64,000 bases of DNA from Gracilimonas sp040877545 (lineage in GTDB: Bacteria > Bacteroidota > Rhodothermia > Balneolales > Balneolaceae), in contig JBBDNN010000083.1 of assembly GCA_040877545.1 (NCBI GenBank), positions 1 through 64,000 of the forward strand, in the 5' to 3' direction. Under the pieces are notes generated by a model. It made no database searches. It had not been told where the DNA came from and was given only the letters and a program-made list of their open reading frames with translations. The translations under genes were made by a program, and so were the position numbers. Positions 17,917 through 26,025 of the stretch are shown piece after piece; the first letter of the stretch is position 1, and every line of letters starts with the position of its first letter.

Positions 17917-18111
17917 ATGAAATCACTTAAATCTCTCTTCGCACTACTTGCCATCGTAACCCTTTCTTTCGGATGCGCCTCGGTGACCGATGCCTCCCTG
18001 ATCGATGAACCTGCTGATAAAGCCGACATCGAAGTTCAAACCACCGACTCCGGCGTTTTTAGTACGGGCAACGATGTAGAGCCTATCCGGGAAGATGCTC
18101 CGGTACTTTAA
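17917..18111 (+). CDS. Small lipoprotein, copy 2 (complete), unknown function
   Basis: A 64-residue protein with a classical lipoprotein signal: two lysines, a hydrophobic core, and the lipobox LSFGC with Cys20. The mature peptide is about 45 residues, acidic, with no cysteine besides the lipidated one, and ends FSTGNDVEPIREDAPVL. It would be tethered to a membrane on the periplasmic side. It is a near-certain paralogue of copy 1 and stands 81 bases before the CHAT gene in the same direction, so it is probably in the same transcript under P1/P2. A substrate, ligand or sensor for the CHAT protease is a reasonable idea but not shown by sequence. Confidence 0.8.
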   Translation: MKSLKSLFALLAIVTLSFGCASVTDASLIDEPADKADIEVQTTDSGVFSTGNDVEPIREDAPVL

Positions 18112-18192
18112 TATTAGACATATATTTCTTTTTTGTTAGTAGCTTTTAGTCTTACTTTCGTACAGATTTATAATTAGCCATATAGGCTCATA

Positions 18193-21100
18193 ATGTTCGT
18201 ATTTGTTGTACTACTTTTATTAAACGCGTCTTATGACTGGCAGAATCAACCTATAAGACAAAGCGACAGGTATATAGAGGTTTTAACTCGAACTACCGAT
18301 AAAGCGAGTGTAAATTATTGGGCTTTGACAGAAGTTTTTTTTTCTAATTGTCAGGTGCAGGATTACATTCTCACTCAGATAAGTAATTCTGATGTTCATA
18401 AATATTATGCAGGAATTCAAACTTGCGAGGACAATGAAAATCCTTCTACAGAAGAAAAGCTGGATGTAATTCTCGATATTGCATTAACAGAAGGATATAC
18501 AGATCTATTTGCTTACTATTTGACACAAAAGAATCAACAACATCCAGTTGAAGCTTTCCAGAAATATCTTCACCATTGGGGGGCTAGTCTTAGTTTAGAA
18601 GAGCGTACTCTTTTACAGCAGTTAGCTAATAAAGAAATCTTAAATGAAAAGGCGCTGCCATTAGATGCGAATTTCCTGATACATCTGGGAGTACTTACCA
18701 GCCCCTTTCGATCGGACTTATATGCTGCTGATGACTTAAAGCATGCTACCTCCGAGTGGTTGACCCATATCAAAAGCAATGAAAGCCCCAAAGGTCTTGA
18801 ATATTCTGTGCTACTCATGAATATTATAACAGCAGCATATCTTACCGATGATGAGCAAATCATCATTGATCATTATCAGGACTTTTTAAATTCCTCGGAG
18901 TTTCCCCATTCTTCATTGAAAATAAGCAGACTAAATGCTATTGAATATATTCTTTATTCTTCCGGCCGTTATGATCAGGGGTTGGAAATGTTAAGAGAGG
19001 ATTTAATTCCTTTGGCAACTCATCTGAAAAATCATGAATTGGTAGATAGACTTTTAGCGACCCAAGGCACATATCTATTCCAACTTGGAAAGTATAAAGA
19101 ATCTAAAAATATCTATGAATCTCTTTATCAAAACAAAAATATTTCACATTCCCAAACAAGATTATTTAACAACCTCGGAATTTCATATTTAAAACTCGGT
19201 CACAAGAATAAATATATTTCCTTTCAGATGAGAGCCTTGGAGAATGCCATAGATGAAAATGATTATAAAGCATTGCTAAACATATATAGAAATCTGTTTG
19301 TTGTAAATACTTCTACCACAGATATATCCTCTGCACTCGTTTACATAGATAGAGCAAAAGAATTAGCCACTGTAAATAAAGACAGCACAGAACTAGCTCT
19401 CATAGATTCCTATTTAGGTTCTTTTTATTGGAGAACTTTTAAAGATCATACAGAAGCTTTAAAATATTTTAATTCTGCAGAAAAAATACTTTCTACTGAA
19501 AAGGGTAATAAAAGATATCTCAACCTACTTTTAGAAAAAGCGTTAATTTTATCTAAGATTGATTCATTAGATAATAGCAAAAAATTATATCACCAGATTT
19601 CAGAGATATCTTTATCTCAATCTAATACTCCTGTTTATCTTGAGTCTTTGATAGGTCGTACTGCTATAGAATTAACAACTGGAAATTTACCTGGAGCTGA
19701 AGAGCTTTTTAATAATATTAAAATATATCCACTCGACGATTTAACCTTTGAGCTTTTAGTAAAGTACTATAATGTAAAAGCAGAATATCTCTACAAAATA
19801 GGTGAAGTAAGAGAGGCTATTAAACAACTAAAGCCAATTATCACTCAGGTGATTGAACGGGTTAAAAGCAGCACAGACTCTCAGGCCGGTTATTGGACAG
19901 TGGAGGATGAGTATCTGGATGCATTCAGTTTAATGGTAAAAATGCTTACAGAATCTGGATATTATGGTGAAGCTTTGGTTTTGTTAGATCAGCTTAAAAC
20001 TATAAACGATGCTTCTCTTTATAATAACCCGCTGGTAAAAGCTTCCAAACTTTCTGAACAGGACTTAGCTGAGGAAAAAAGGTTGAACACAAGCCTGCAG
20101 GCATTACGTAAGCAATATTTAAATGCTGGAGAAGATAAACGCTTCGCTTTAAAAACCGAAATAGACCGTACCTCAGCCGCACGGGAAGAAATATTAAGTA
20201 CTGTAAATAGTCATAGAGATAAACCCTTATCTCCAATATGGGCTATCCAAAGAACCATACAGGATGATGAACTGCTACTTCATTTCACTGAAATAGGATC
20301 GCAGTTATATGTCACCCGTTTAACTTCAAGCTCTATTAATATTCAAAACTACCCTCTCAATAAAAATGATCAGGAGTTTTTTACAAGCGTTGCAAATAAT
20401 TTAGCCTCTGGAAAAACTGATCTAAATGAGCTTTATAGTGTTTATGAAAATTTAGATTTAGATGAATTACCACCTGGCACTAAACGAATTACAGTTATAC
20501 CTGATAACTACCTGTATCGAATTCCTCTGGAAGTATTACCTACTAAAAAACCCTTCTCATCAATTAGTTATGGTAGTGCAAATTATCTGATAGAAGATTA
20601 CCATTTCAGGTACTTCACTTCATTACAAGAATATGAAAACAATAAAAGATCCACTAGGTCTGCAACTACTGAGGACTTTTCTGTATTTGCTATTTCGGAA
20701 TTTAAAGATGTCAGTACGTTAAATTTACCATCACTTCCTTTTGCTACTTTTGAGGCAACCAGTGTTAGCTCTGCTTTACCTTCTTTCCCCGATAAGAATA
20801 TTTATACTGGAAGTTCTGCCACCAAACAAGAGTTCAAAAACAAAGTTAGTTCTTCCAGGATGATTCATGTTGCCACACACAGTGAGGTATCGGAGCAGGA
20901 CCCCTTATTTTCTACTATTTATTTAAAAGGAGATGTAGATAGTGACACCTTGGAATCTGATCAGGCTTTATATGCCTACGAATTATTTGACACTACACTA
21001 GAAAGTGAATTTATAATGTTGAACTCATGCAGCTCAGGATCAGGAAATTATATGCAGGGAACAGGGATTATGGGTATTAGCCGGGCTCTCAGGTATGCAG

Positions 21101-21399
21101 GCGCAAAAAGCCTGGCTCTGAATTTATGGTCGGTAAATGACAAAGTGGCTTCTATCTTTGCTACTGACTTTTACACATACATTAATGACGGAGAAACAAA
21201 AAATGAAGCGACCAGACAAGCCAAGTTAAACCAACTACGTTCTGCAAATGCGAATCCGCATTTTTGGGGAGCTTATATGATGATTGGAAACCCGTCTCCA
21301 ATGATCAGTAAACCGGCAAAACCATATTTACTTTATTCCCTGCTTGCTACTACCATTTTATTGGCAGGGTATATGGTGCGAAAAAATGAAGTCTTATAA
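18193..21399 (+). CDS. TPR-repeat CHAT-domain protease, membrane anchored
   Basis: A 1068-residue caspase-like cysteine peptidase. Residues 1-12 are hydrophobic (short export signal or anchor). About residues 200-620 are tetratricopeptide-type helical repeats (for example GRYDQGLEMLREDLIPLA, LFNNLGISYLKLGHKNKY). The C-terminal CHAT domain, about 680-1040, has the catalytic pair His896 in HVATHSEV and Cys946 in LNSCSSGSG, followed by SLALNLWSVND. Residues about 1046-1062 form a membrane helix with a short charged tail. Both residues are intact, so it should be active. With both ends in the membrane the bulk faces the periplasm. It is convergent with the anti-sigma-like gene, eight bases apart. 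No CRISPR genes are nearby, which separates it from Craspase. Confidence 0.88.
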   Translation: MFVFVVLLLLNASYDWQNQPIRQSDRYIEVLTRTTDKASVNYWALTEVFFSNCQVQDYILTQISNSDVHKYYAGIQTCEDNENPSTEEKLDVILDIALTEGYTDLFAYYLTQKNQQHPVEAFQKYLHHWGASLSLEERTLLQQLANKEILNEKALPLDANFLIHLGVLTSPFRSDLYAADDLKHATSEWLTHIKSNESPKGLEYSVLLMNIITAAYLTDDEQIIIDHYQDFLNSSEFPHSSLKISRLNAIEYILYSSGRYDQGLEMLREDLIPLATHLKNHELVDRLLATQGTYLFQLGKYKESKNIYESLYQNKNISHSQTRLFNNLGISYLKLGHKNKYISFQMRALENAIDENDYKALLNIYRNLFVVNTSTTDISSALVYIDRAKELATVNKDSTELALIDSYLGSFYWRTFKDHTEALKYFNSAEKILSTEKGNKRYLNLLLEKALILSKIDSLDNSKKLYHQISEISLSQSNTPVYLESLIGRTAIELTTGNLPGAEELFNNIKIYPLDDLTFELLVKYYNVKAEYLYKIGEVREAIKQLKPIITQVIERVKSSTDSQAGYWTVEDEYLDAFSLMVKMLTESGYYGEALVLLDQLKTINDASLYNNPLVKASKLSEQDLAEEKRLNTSLQALRKQYLNAGEDKRFALKTEIDRTSAAREEILSTVNSHRDKPLSPIWAIQRTIQDDELLLHFTEIGSQLYVTRLTSSSINIQNYPLNKNDQEFFTSVANNLASGKTDLNELYSVYENLDLDELPPGTKRITVIPDNYLYRIPLEVLPTKKPFSSISYGSANYLIEDYHFRYFTSLQEYENNKRSTRSATTEDFSVFAISEFKDVSTLNLPSLPFATFEATSVSSALPSFPDKNIYTGSSATKQEFKNKVSSSRMIHVATHSEVSEQDPLFSTIYLKGDVDSDTLESDQALYAYELFDTTLESEFIMLNSCSSGSGNYMQGTGIMGISRALRYAGAKSLALNLWSVNDKVASIFATDFYTYINDGETKNEATRQAKLNQLRSANANPHFWGAYMMIGNPSPMISKPAKPYLLYSLLATTILLAGYMVRKNEVL

Positions 21400-21407
21400 T
21401 TATCTTT

Positions 21408-22148
21408 TTATCGCACACTTTTTAATGCATCAACATAAGTTTTAGCTACTCTACTGTAGGCACCATTCAACTCATGTGCTTTTTGAAAGGTTTCTTCAGC
21501 TTCAGCAAGCCTTTCTAATTGAAGATATGCATTTCCTAGAAACCAGTAACTTTTTTCAAGAGTTAAAGTATGTATGTCTTCCTGTTGATTAACAAGCTCG
21601 AAATTTTTAATGGAAGAAATATAATCACCTGAATTATACTGGATAGAACCCAAACTAAGAGCTAAATCGGCTGTCAATTGTGGATCGGCGGTTTCTTCCA
21701 TCTCTTTTAATAATAAATCAATTGCCTCCTCTGATTCACCTTCAGTAGCCAGACGTATGGCCTGCCTTATAATATCGTTGGTCACCGTTTCAGATATTCC
21801 ATCTATATCACGGACAACATCCAGGCCGATATCTGTAATTGGATTAACTGATGTTTCCCCTGAGGTATTAAAATTTAAAACACCAACTATACCTACTATT
21901 AAAATTACAGCAGCGGTAGCCGCATATTGCGCCACTTTCCTGAAGGTATAAACCTTTGAACCTGTCTTTTCTTCATTCCTTTTATCTAAGACTGCCTTAA
22001 TATTTGCCACACTTTTCATGTAGTCTAGATAATATTCATCCTGAACCAAATCAGCCCACAACACATCAATTTCTTCTGTATTTAACTTCCCATTAACATA
22101 CAGATCTATTCGTTTCTCCAGATCTTTATTTACTTTACTTTCTATCAT
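21408..22148 (-). CDS. Membrane-anchored anti-sigma-like protein with periplasmic TPR domain
   Basis: A 246-residue protein in three parts. Residues 1-60 resemble the cytoplasmic N-terminus of anti-sigma/FecR-type regulators (IDLYVNGKLNTEEIDVLW). Residues about 73-90 form a membrane helix after a basic stretch. Residues about 120-246 are TPR repeats (LGSIQYNSGDYISSIKNFELV, read in part; LGNAYLQLERLAEAEETFQKA) placed outside the cytoplasm. It lies beside an ECF sigma gene and carries the same upstream promoter motif as the CHAT genes. I infer it holds the sigma factor at the membrane and senses or is cut by periplasmic partners. A TPR scaffold without anti-sigma activity is the alternative. 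Confidence 0.65.
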   Translation of the reverse strand: MIESKVNKDLEKRIDLYVNGKLNTEEIDVLWADLVQDEYYLDYMKSVANIKAVLDKRNEEKTGSKVYTFRKVAQYAATAAVILIVGIVGVLNFNTSGETSVNPITDIGLDVVRDIDGISETVTNDIIRQAIRLATEGESEEAIDLLLKEMEETADPQLTADLALSLGSIQYNSGDYISSIKNFELVNQQEDIHTLTLEKSYWFLGNAYLQLERLAEAEETFQKAHELNGAYSRVAKTYVDALKSVR

Positions 22149-22276
22149 TTTTATTAAACTTTTGGATTACCTATCTAAAATTAGCAGAACATATAATAAT
22201 AGCTTCTCTTTCTTTTCTAAAAGGTGAACTACCCATCTATTAAAGATTGATGCAGTCATTCACCCTTTGTTATGAT

Positions 22277-22307
22277 TACAAGAGTATCCTGACTTAAATT
22301 TGTTACA
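22277..22307 (-). promoter_or_regulatory. Candidate ECF promoter P3, TGTAACAAA-N13-ACTCTTGTA
   Basis: Third exact copy, on the minus strand, reading toward the anti-sigma-like TPR gene whose ATG is 129 bases further on. Both half-sites and the 13-base spacing equal those of P1 and P2 while the spacer bases differ, as expected for a selected promoter and not a recent duplication. Confidence 0.72.
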
Positions 22308-22423
22308 TATTAATTTTATTATTTAGAAAATAATTTTGCTCCAAGTTAAATAGTTTATTCTTTCCATGTATTATTTATGAGAATCTTATAGGTTCCAAAC
22401 CATAAAAGTTTAATTTCTTCTAT

Positions 22424-23863
22424 ATGAATCTTGAGAAGTATATTTTTTATTTAGTTTTTTTAGCTTTCCTTGGTGTGGGTTGTAACTCTCACACTACTAT
22501 TCAGGGGGAAATGGATTATGCTGGCAATGTTCATCTCATACTTGAAGAAATTCCAATTCATTATAAATATGCTTCGGTAAAAAGAGATACCGTTAAAATA
22601 TCTGAAGAAGGTTCATTTGATTTCTCTATAAACCTGGAGGAACAAAAATTAGCCTTTTTAATCATCGAAGATCAACAATATCCACTTGTGCTAACCCCGG
22701 GTGCAGATCTTTTTATTACTATAAGTCGGGCTGATTTTCCCGCCAATACCCAAATAACAGGCTATTCAGAAAATTGGGATCAGAAATATAATTCCTATTT
22801 AGAGGCTATTAAAAAAATTGATGCACAGATTAGTGTAGAGGTTGAAAAAATAAAAAATGGCTCAGAAAATCAGTTGAGTAGTCTTAGTAAAAGAAAATAT
22901 GAGCTGGCGAGAGAAAATTTTTCGGGTACTCCTTTCCACAGTTTTTATCTAAAAGCGATTGGTGAGCATTTGGTGTATAAAGTACGCTCCATTGAATATA
23001 ATGCCCGTAATTTTGATAATTTTGATGCCGACTCTGCCCGCACAGAACTCTTTAAAGAAGCTGACGATCTGCATTTTTTCAGCAATGAATCTCTAAAAGC
23101 TCAACGCGCCGGTATCAGAGATTTTGCCCATTATTATGCACGTACTTTTGGGATTTATGACAGTGTCAAATTTGAATTTGGCCAAGACCTAGCAGAGTAT
23201 GACATAAAAAAACTAGCCTATAAAGAGTTAAATGATAAGCGCCTACAGGTTTTAGAATATATCACCGACAGGGATGCGCTGGCACATGCAAAAATGTATC
23301 TTGCTGCCGAACGCATAGGTGAACAATCACTAGAAATTGCCACACCATCCTATGAAAAATATATGGATGAATTTGCTAAGTATACCGAATACACTGAATT
23401 TCTTACTTATTTTTATAATGAAATTAAATCCGTTTCTCCGGGTGAACCGGCTGTAGCTTTTTCTATCCCAGATATTAAAGAGAAAGTACATACTTTAGAA
23501 GATTATCGTGGCAAGTTTGTACTGCTTGATTTTTGGGCCGGATGGTGTATTCCCTGCCTCGATGAATTTCCTTATATGAAAGATATCTATAAAAAATATT
23601 CACGAGATGATCTTGAAATATTGGCCATCTCCACAGAGAAAGATAGTTTGCTTTGGGTACAGGATATAAAACGATTTAACAATCCCTGGCCGCAACTTTA
23701 TGGTGGTAAAGGATTCGATCAGCCAACATTCAAAGCATACAAAGGTGGTGGAATTCCATTTTACATTTTAATAAATCCTGACGGCGAAATAGCACGTTAT
23801 AACGATATCCGCCCTTCCTTTAACTTCACCTCGGTTTTGGATAGCTTAATGTTAAAATATTAA
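22424..23863 (+). CDS. TlpA-like thioredoxin-fold lipoprotein
   Basis: A 479-residue thiol-disulfide oxidoreductase typical of Bacteroidota. The N-terminus is a lipoprotein signal ending in LGVGC. Residues about 25-110 resemble the beta-rich domain (DUF4369 type) that often precedes thioredoxin domains. A long helical region follows, then an AhpC/TSA-thioredoxin domain from about residue 345 with the redox motif WCIPC (Cys375, Cys378) in DFWAGWCIPCLDEF and the cis-proline region GGGIPFYILINPDG. It probably maintains or reduces disulfides in the periplasm. Partner proteins are not indicated by the neighbours. Confidence 0.85.
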   Translation: MNLEKYIFYLVFLAFLGVGCNSHTTIQGEMDYAGNVHLILEEIPIHYKYASVKRDTVKISEEGSFDFSINLEEQKLAFLIIEDQQYPLVLTPGADLFITISRADFPANTQITGYSENWDQKYNSYLEAIKKIDAQISVEVEKIKNGSENQLSSLSKRKYELARENFSGTPFHSFYLKAIGEHLVYKVRSIEYNARNFDNFDADSARTELFKEADDLHFFSNESLKAQRAGIRDFAHYYARTFGIYDSVKFEFGQDLAEYDIKKLAYKELNDKRLQVLEYITDRDALAHAKMYLAAERIGEQSLEIATPSYEKYMDEFAKYTEYTEFLTYFYNEIKSVSPGEPAVAFSIPDIKEKVHTLEDYRGKFVLLDFWAGWCIPCLDEFPYMKDIYKKYSRDDLEILAISTEKDSLLWVQDIKRFNNPWPQLYGGKGFDQPTFKAYKGGGIPFYILINPDGEIARYNDIRPSFNFTSVLDSLMLKY

Positions 23864-24056
23864 TTATAGCCCGGGGCTGTTGGTTCTCCATGCTCTAGTT
23901 GCTAAAAATCTAGAGGTTCTATTTCTAGTACCCTCAGAAGGTCTTCAATAGACGCTAGAATTCCAGATTTAAGTCTTATTTAAACTTAACTGGACAAGAA
24001 TATTTTAATTTTAGTCCCCTTCAATTTTTAAAGATCAAGACAAATAAATTTCTATT

Positions 24057-24068
24057 TTGCACATGCAA
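24057..24068. promoter_or_regulatory. Inverted repeat TTGCA-CA-TGCAA upstream of umuD
   Basis: A perfect 5+2+5 palindrome ending 44 bases before the umuD start and sharing three bases with the next palindrome. A LexA-type operator would be expected here, but I do not know the LexA box of this lineage, so the assignment is tentative. Confidence 0.35.
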
Positions 24069-24081
24069 TATACATATATTG
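24066..24081. promoter_or_regulatory. Inverted repeat CAATATA-CA-TATATTG upstream of umuD
   Basis: A perfect 7+2+7 palindrome ending 31 bases before the umuD start and overlapping the previous one by the bases CAA. Both have the same central CA. The size and position suit a dimeric repressor that blocks the umuDC promoter. Confidence 0.4.
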
Positions 24082-24111
24082 TTCTTTCAACAATTTTAAA
24101 AAGAATCTAAT

Positions 24112-24552
24112 ATGGAAGAGCTAAAAATTTACCCGGGAAGAACAACCAAAAAACAGAAGAATGAATTAGAATCCTCCCGCAAAATGGAGACTGGATTTCC
24201 CTCGCCGGCAGCCGATCATCTTGAAAAAGCACTGGACCTGGAAGAGTTAATCGTTCGCCAGCCGGCTGCTACTTTTTATGTTCGCGCTGAAGGAAACGCT
24301 ATGCAGGCCTCAGGAATACACAATGGTGATATTCTGGTAGTAGACCGTTCCATTCGCCCCACGGATGGGAATATTATAATTGCCGCTGTTGATGAAGAGG
24401 CTATTATCAGAAAGTTAATTAAGAAAGGCTCAAAAAAAATTTTATTGTCGGATGATACCAAACTTGAGCCGATTATTATTCACCCCGATACCAATTGGAT
24501 GATTTGGGGTGTGGTCACATGGCTGATTCACCGGTTTACGAATTGTAAATGA
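24112..24552 (+). CDS. umuD: UmuD-like protein with both catalytic residues replaced
   Basis: A 146-residue homologue of UmuD, the partner that is self-cleaved to activate DNA polymerase V in the SOS response. The family segments GFPSPAADH (residues 28-36) and HNGDILVVDRSI are clear. Where E. coli has catalytic Ser60 in GDSM, this protein has GNAM (Ala63). Where E. coli has Lys97 in TVKKL, this one has IIRKL (Arg100). The residue before the usual cleavage glycine is Thr27 rather than Cys or Ala. I therefore predict that it cannot cleave itself or LexA-like partners. It overlaps umuC by ATGA and is clearly still part of the operon. Confidence 0.9.
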   Translation: MEELKIYPGRTTKKQKNELESSRKMETGFPSPAADHLEKALDLEELIVRQPAATFYVRAEGNAMQASGIHNGDILVVDRSIRPTDGNIIIAAVDEEAIIRKLIKKGSKKILLSDDTKLEPIIIHPDTNWMIWGVVTWLIHRFTNCK

Positions 24553-25910
24553 GTTGCCTTTTAGCAAAAACAAATCTCCCCATGCTACCTCACTTTAAAT
24601 CAACCAAAAGTCCTACGGTCTATGCTATGATAGACTGCAACAACTTTTATTCTTCGTGCGAACGCGTTTTTGCTCCTTCATTATATAATAAGCCCATCGT
24701 AATTCTTTCCAATAATGATGGCTGCGTAATTGCCCGGTCGCAGGAAGCAAAGAAAATTGGGGTTCCCATGGGCGCCCCGGAATTTAAATACCGTAAATTT
24801 TTTAAAGAAAACGGAGTGGTAGTTCGTTCCTCTAATTATGCCCTGTACGGAAATATGTCGCACCGGGTGATGGAAACGCTCCGTCATTTAACACCCAATA
24901 TTGAAGTATACAGCATTGACGAGGCTTTTGCCGAGCTATCACCCAACATCTGTTCCGATTTAGACGAGTATGGGCGAATCATTAAAGAGACAGTGGTTAA
25001 GTGGACGGGGCTGCCTGTTTCGGTAGGCATTGCACCGAGTAAAACTTTGGCTAAAATTGCCAACGAAACCGCAAAGAGAAATGAAGAATATAAGGGAGTC
25101 CTGAATTTATGCGGCCATCAGGGAATCGATTATATTTTGGAAAAAACCTCTCTCAAAAAAATATGGGGAATCGGCCATAATCTTTCTCTCCGGCTAAACA
25201 GGGATGAAATTAGAACCGCTATGGACTTAAAAAAAACTATCAACAACCAAAAATGGGTGCGGAAGCATTTATCAGTAACGGGATGGCGAACAGTACTCGA
25301 GCTCAATGGTTTTGCTTGTTTGAAACTTCATGAGGCATTGGATTCCCGCAAAGGGATTGTTACCTCACGTATGTTCGGGAAACCACTTTACAGCTTACAA
25401 GAAATCCAGGAAGCTGTTTCAACTTTTGTAACACGGGCGGCAGAGAAACTGCGGGCACAGCATTCCGTCGCATCCAATCTACAAATTATTTTGACCGGCG
25501 ATAAATATGATAACCTCAAAGGGAAATATAAATACTGCGGTGGTTTTCCTTTGAAAGTTGCAACAGCTCATACTCCCACTTTAATTAAAGCAGCAAAGGC
25601 AGTAACTGAAACCTTATTTTTAGAGAAAACTAAATATAAAAAAGCCGCAGTTATACTCACGGGGCTTGTCCCAAACAGTGAAATTCAAATGAATTTATTT
25701 GATCCAGAATTGTATACGCAAAGACAATACCAGCTTATGGAGTGCATGGATCATATCAATGCCAACTATGGAAGAAATACAACGGCTTTCGCCGCCACAG
25801 GTTTACATAAAGAAAAAGGGTCCTATAATAAATGGACGATGAACCAGCATTTTCTGAGTCAAAAATATACTACCAGCTGGAAGGAAATTATGACAGTGAA
25901 AGCAAAATGA
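24549..25910 (+). CDS. umuC: DNA polymerase V catalytic subunit, Y family
   Basis: Translesion DNA polymerase of the UmuC type, 453 residues. The catalytic acidic residues are present: Asp in MIDCNNFYSSCERVF and the Asp-Glu pair in YSIDEAFAEL. VSVGIAPSKTLAKIAN and the C-terminal family region (GRNTTAFAATGLHK) are also typical. E. coli UmuC starts close to the first catalytic motif, so the first 26 residues here may be extra; starts at internal methionines (residues 12 or 27) are possible, though the ATGA overlap with umuD favours the first. The polymerase looks intact even though its partner's peptidase site is lost. Confidence 0.94.
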   Translation: MSCLLAKTNLPMLPHFKSTKSPTVYAMIDCNNFYSSCERVFAPSLYNKPIVILSNNDGCVIARSQEAKKIGVPMGAPEFKYRKFFKENGVVVRSSNYALYGNMSHRVMETLRHLTPNIEVYSIDEAFAELSPNICSDLDEYGRIIKETVVKWTGLPVSVGIAPSKTLAKIANETAKRNEEYKGVLNLCGHQGIDYILEKTSLKKIWGIGHNLSLRLNRDEIRTAMDLKKTINNQKWVRKHLSVTGWRTVLELNGFACLKLHEALDSRKGIVTSRMFGKPLYSLQEIQEAVSTFVTRAAEKLRAQHSVASNLQIILTGDKYDNLKGKYKYCGGFPLKVATAHTPTLIKAAKAVTETLFLEKTKYKKAAVILTGLVPNSEIQMNLFDPELYTQRQYQLMECMDHINANYGRNTTAFAATGLHKEKGSYNKWTMNQHFLSQKYTTSWKEIMTVKAK

Positions 25911-26025
25911 TTACAGACTCATGATTAATTGGCAATGATCTCCTCAGACCGGTCACTTGTATCTTGAAATGAACGCCGGGATATTATTTTTATGCTTATT
26001 ATGATAGAACCCAATCAAATAAACT

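Larger units (their letters stand above)
17660..18111 (+). repeat. Tandem duplication of the small lipoprotein gene
   Basis: Two head-to-tail units share the leader AAAATCTAATACAATC, the start of the gene and its last 54 bases without any visible difference. The unit period is 238 bases as drawn, or 241 if the gap is really 103 bases. The intervals between the units and after the second one differ. The number of units is uncertain because the assembly breaks inside the array. Confidence 0.8.

Noticed and set aside
18132..18162. A fourth promoter-like site before the CHAT gene
   Set aside because: The -10-like half (ACTTTCGTA) has two mismatches and the -35 half matches at only three of nine positions.
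16797..22307. Type III-E CRISPR (Craspase) system
   Set aside because: No CRISPR array, no gRAMP/Cas7-11 and no csx30 are present. Only the protease/sigma logic is similar.
24018..24056. Hairpin-like CTCTAG/CTAGAG and a short GC palindrome after the TlpA-like gene (about 23868-23925)
   Set aside because: The stems are only five to six bases and have no following T-run, so I could not call a terminator.
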